From Caldisericota bacterium (GTDB lineage Bacteria > Caldisericota > JANLFM01): DNA of 7,541 bases. The stretch's first letter is position 1, and every line of letters starts with the position of its first letter. This document shows, one piece after another, positions 5,920 through 7,541 of the stretch. The stretch spans positions 1-7,541 of the forward strand of contig JANLFM010000043.1 in NCBI GenBank assembly GCA_024655865.1, in the 5' to 3' direction. The notes beneath the pieces were generated by a model that saw only the letters and a list, made by a program, of their open reading frames with translations, ran no database searches and was not told where the DNA came from. The position numbers and the translations under genes were made by a program.

Positions 5920-6442
5920 AAACGTAGCCACCGAGGTAAGGAGCCAAAACATCGAAATTCCAGGCTACAGTTCCTGTGCTCCACCCATCCCTTATGTAGA
6001 TTATATTTGAGGGTTGATAGTAGCCTATTCCTACAACCCAATGAATTCCGTATGGCCCAAATGGCGATGTAGGAGGTGGCCATCCCATTATGATACATAA
6101 TGGCCTATCTGCGTTTATTTCCCAGACAAGAGACTCGTATGTGGCTGGCCTTTGCCAGGCTGTCCAGAAGTGATAACCACAATTATAAGGAGGATGATAG
6201 GAGGCATTGGCATGATATTCAACACCATATCGGAAGTTACCCACCGGGCTCCCCCATATTGAGCTTGTGCCCATATCATAGTATAGGCAAGTAGTCAGCT
6301 GGGCGCCCGTTTGTTCATCGCTGGAAAGCTGTAGTTTAGGGTACCCCTTTTTATGCCAATATCCCAAGATGTTGGCGCCAGCTACGGGACCACAGGGATT
6401 AGGCAGGTTTGTATTGGTAGTAAGATAGGCAGGCACATCCAT
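5900..6442 (-). CDS. Catalytic part of a secreted C39-like (papain-fold) cysteine peptidase
   Basis: The 180 residues match the Peptidase_C39_2 pattern. MDVPAYLTTNTNLPNPCGPV carries the presumed nucleophile Cys at 17 with the usual helix after it (AGANILGYW). GIHWVVGIGYY carries the His at 134, and IIYIRDGW the Asp at 152. The core is complete and should be able to fold. The ATG at 6442 has no ribosome binding site, and in-frame codons above it (SEIKGYYKIL) read as protein, so this is the second half of the gene at 6483-7055, displaced by one base within about 6483-6493. Reunited, the gene encodes about 384 residues with signal peptide, pro-domain and peptidase domain. It ends with TAG at 5900-5902. 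Unlike bacteriocin-exporter C39 domains it is not fused to an ABC transporter, so it is more likely a secreted peptidase than a leader-cleaving one. Confidence 0.75.
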   Translation of the reverse strand: MDVPAYLTTNTNLPNPCGPVAGANILGYWHKKGYPKLQLSSDEQTGAQLTTCLYYDMGTSSIWGSPVGNFRYGVEYHANASYHPPYNCGYHFWTAWQRPATYESLVWEINADRPLCIIMGWPPPTSPFGPYGIHWVVGIGYYQPSNIIYIRDGWSTGTVAWNFDVLAPYLGGYVYVYPSP

Positions 6443-6482
6443 GAGGATTTTGTAATAGCCCTTTATCTCACTTTGTCCTTGA

Positions 6483-7055
6483 TTAAACCTTCAGGAAAGG
6501 CAAGGAGGATGGAATCTCATCGGGGTTGACTATTCTTTTTTCATTCCAGAAGAGATAAATGTCCGAGGATTTTGCCTCACCTTTCCAGACCGGAAAGTGT
6601 ATATAATAGAGAAGAGGGAATACATAAATGAACTCCATTTCTCCTAAGACCTCTCCTTCTTTAAGGGAAATCCTTTCAGTTGCCTCTTTTTTGACCTCTG
6701 AAAGATGAGGAGGCGCTACCTCCGCAAACTCGAGAAAGCAAGGATTATTTAAATCGAAGTTCACCACAATTCTTCCGATGATCTTACCTGCTTTCTCTAC
6801 TCCATAAACAAGAACCCTGTCTTCCCCATCTTTATCATTATAAACTCGAGGAGACACGGGATGAGAATTTTGCAGTTGAGGGAGAACAGATCCCTGAGAG
6901 TTCAGAAAGTCCGAAGCTACTCGGTAGAAAGGATTGTTATGATCCTCAGAGTAAGAGCTGAACTTATTCTGGTTTCCTAAAGTGGGAGTGACCATGGGGA
7001 AGAAGAGGAAACCAACCAAAACAAGGATCGCTAAGCAAATGATTCTCTTTCTCAC
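6483..7055 (-). CDS. Signal peptide and pro-domain of the C39-like peptidase
   Basis: GTG at 7053-7055 is taken as the start because GGAGG (plus 7064-7068) lies 8 nt upstream and it begins a classic signal peptide: RKR, then IICLAILVLVGFLFFP, with cleavage near TLGN (about residue 27). An in-frame extension up to 7220 would put the hydrophobic segment 60 residues in and is rejected. The mature part has the strand pattern seen in the N-terminal domain of exported C39-family peptidases: VLVYGVEKAGKIIGRIVVNF (about 81-100), FLEFAE (107-112), YVFPLLYYIHFPVW (144-157) and IYLFWNEKRIV. Such domains may act as inhibitory or folding pro-regions. It ends with TAA at 6483-6485, where the frame should change into the peptidase domain. 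A functional product would need that frameshift repaired. Confidence 0.65.
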   Translation of the reverse strand: MRKRIICLAILVLVGFLFFPMVTPTLGNQNKFSSYSEDHNNPFYRVASDFLNSQGSVLPQLQNSHPVSPRVYNDKDGEDRVLVYGVEKAGKIIGRIVVNFDLNNPCFLEFAEVAPPHLSEVKKEATERISLKEGEVLGEMEFIYVFPLLYYIHFPVWKGEAKSSDIYLFWNEKRIVNPDEIPSSLPFLKV

Positions 7056-7063
7056 TTTCTTCG

Positions 7064-7168
7064 CCTCCAATTTTGGGGTGTTTCCTTTTGCACACACCCT
7101 CAATTTTAAAGACGAATTTGCCCTCCAAACTGTACCCATTTTTCCCAAATATTTTTTAACTTCCTTAA
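7064..7168 (-). promoter_or_regulatory. Conserved leader (copy B) upstream of the C39-like peptidase gene
   Basis: Second copy of the element at 1450-1556, in the same orientation and at the same distance from a start codon. On the minus strand: GAGGGCAAATTCGTC, then GGGTGT (plus 7094-7099) pairing with ACACCC (7076-7081). A short AATT/AATT outer pairing (7102-7105 with 7069-7072) follows, and GGAGG (7064-7068) comes directly after. Compared with copy A, a G-C pair in the outer stem is replaced by A-U, one compensating change. Differences between the copies are not concentrated at third codon positions in any frame, so the conservation looks like RNA or DNA signal rather than protein. The regulator and ligand are unknown. 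Confidence 0.5.
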
Positions 7169-7441
7169 GCCCAAAATCTTCTTTATCTTTGATTCCCTGT
7201 TTTCGCTCAGGGCTTATCACAAGACTTGTTAGATCCCTGTTAAAAGCTTCAAGAACTAATATTTCTTCCTATTCAAGTATTGACCTGCTCTCTTTCCTCG
7301 ATTAGATCAAGGTATACGAGGGGGACCGGGGTAGTAAGAAACAGCTCTCGTTTCCTTCCTTCTTTTCCCTCTCATATATGATCAAAGAGGCATAGCGCTC
7401 CATAGTGTATCGTTTCTTGTATTAGGCCCCAAAAAATATTA
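7169..7441. other. Intergenic region between two divergent genes
   Basis: No convincing gene. It holds a polypyrimidine run on the plus strand (about 7349-7372). It also holds a possible plus-strand promoter toward the gene at 7490: TTGACC (7280-7285), a 17-nt spacer, TAGATC (7303-7308). A CATAG direct repeat lies near 7391-7405. No good -35/-10 pair for the peptidase gene was found on the minus strand, though one is expected here. Minus-strand codons at 7056-7220 are open but are better read as leader. Confidence 0.25.
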
Positions 7442-7482
7442 GCCTCCTGTTGATTAAACCAAATCCCAACCAAACAGGAGGC
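7442..7482 (+). promoter_or_regulatory. Inverted repeat that would sequester the Shine-Dalgarno of the plus-strand gene
   Basis: GCCTCCTGTT (7442-7451) and AACAGGAGGC (7473-7482) are perfect 10-bp complements with a 21-nt loop. The downstream arm contains the AGGAGG ribosome binding site of the ATG at 7490. Folded, the RNA would hide this site. Such structures are known in some insertion-sequence transposase mRNAs as protection from readthrough transcription, and elsewhere as translational switches. It could also be the end of a mobile element. Confidence 0.6.
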
Positions 7483-7489
7483 AATATCT

Positions 7490-7541
7490 ATGAAAGCACA
7501 ATACCAAAAACTGATCAAGGAGTTGGGTGGAAGCGAGGAAG
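7490..7541 (+). CDS. Start of a plus-strand gene, truncated by the window edge
   Basis: ATG at 7490-7492 lies 7 nt after AGGAGG (7476-7481) and opens MKAQYQKLIKELGGSEE before the window ends. Seventeen residues are too few to assign a family. The hidden ribosome binding site and the opposite orientation to everything else would fit a transposase at the border of an insertion sequence, but that is a guess; an ordinary regulated gene is equally possible. Confidence 0.5.
   Translation, partial: MKAQYQKLIKELGGSEE

Noticed and set aside
7056-7220. N-terminal extension of the peptidase gene up to 7220, with GLKEVKKYLGKMG resembling the end of a histidine-kinase ATPase domain
   Set aside because: It would bury the signal peptide, has no ribosome binding site, and its last part is the shared leader, which in copy A contains a stop in the same frame. 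The resemblance is short and unsupported.

Overview
The window is an accessory-looking block in which almost everything is transcribed from the minus strand, read from high to low coordinates. Nearly all products look exported, lipid-anchored or membrane-embedded. Strong AGGAGG-type ribosome binding sites, mixed ATG/GTG/TTG starts, an Amidase_6-type hydrolase and a C39-like peptidase with an N-terminal pro-domain together suggest a Gram-positive-type bacterium, most likely a Bacillota (Clostridia-like) lineage. That assignment is inference only; there is no rRNA, tRNA or housekeeping marker.

Layout in transcription order. (1) 7055-5900: a secreted C39-like cysteine peptidase, split by a frameshift into a signal-peptide/pro-domain part and a catalytic part. 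(2) 5919-5404: a single-pass membrane protein with a PepSY-like end, overlapping the peptidase gene. (3) 5429-4529: a polytopic membrane protein, split at an A6/T6 run. These three overlap or nearly abut and look like one transcription unit. (4) 4366-3623: a small secreted protein of unknown family with its own promoter and a possible operator. (5) 3531-1595: a probable lipoprotein built as an alpha/alpha toroid (prenyltransferase/squalene-cyclase-like repeats), split by a frameshift. (6) 1442-58: a secreted Amidase_6-type papain-fold hydrolase, with a probable frameshift near its start and an in-frame TAG inside the catalytic domain. At the right edge a plus-strand gene begins at 7490, with its ribosome binding site inside a perfect 10-bp inverted repeat. 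Positions 1-57 hold nothing I can support.

Two things stand out. The leaders of the two outer hydrolase genes (about 1450-1556 and 7064-7168) are related sequences of about 105 nt. Each has a hairpin ending just before the Shine-Dalgarno, which points to shared regulation. Second, four of the six larger genes carry a disruptive lesion while their downstream parts stay recognisable, and the reconstructed lengths all fit a single-base indel. This is either recent decay of the whole cluster or base-level assembly error, and that should be settled before any functional reading.

Working model (inference): a surface or export module. Two papain-fold hydrolases, a toroid lipoprotein and membrane partners act outside the cell, and the small secreted protein is either a product or a substrate. 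No gene here can be given a specific substrate from sequence alone.
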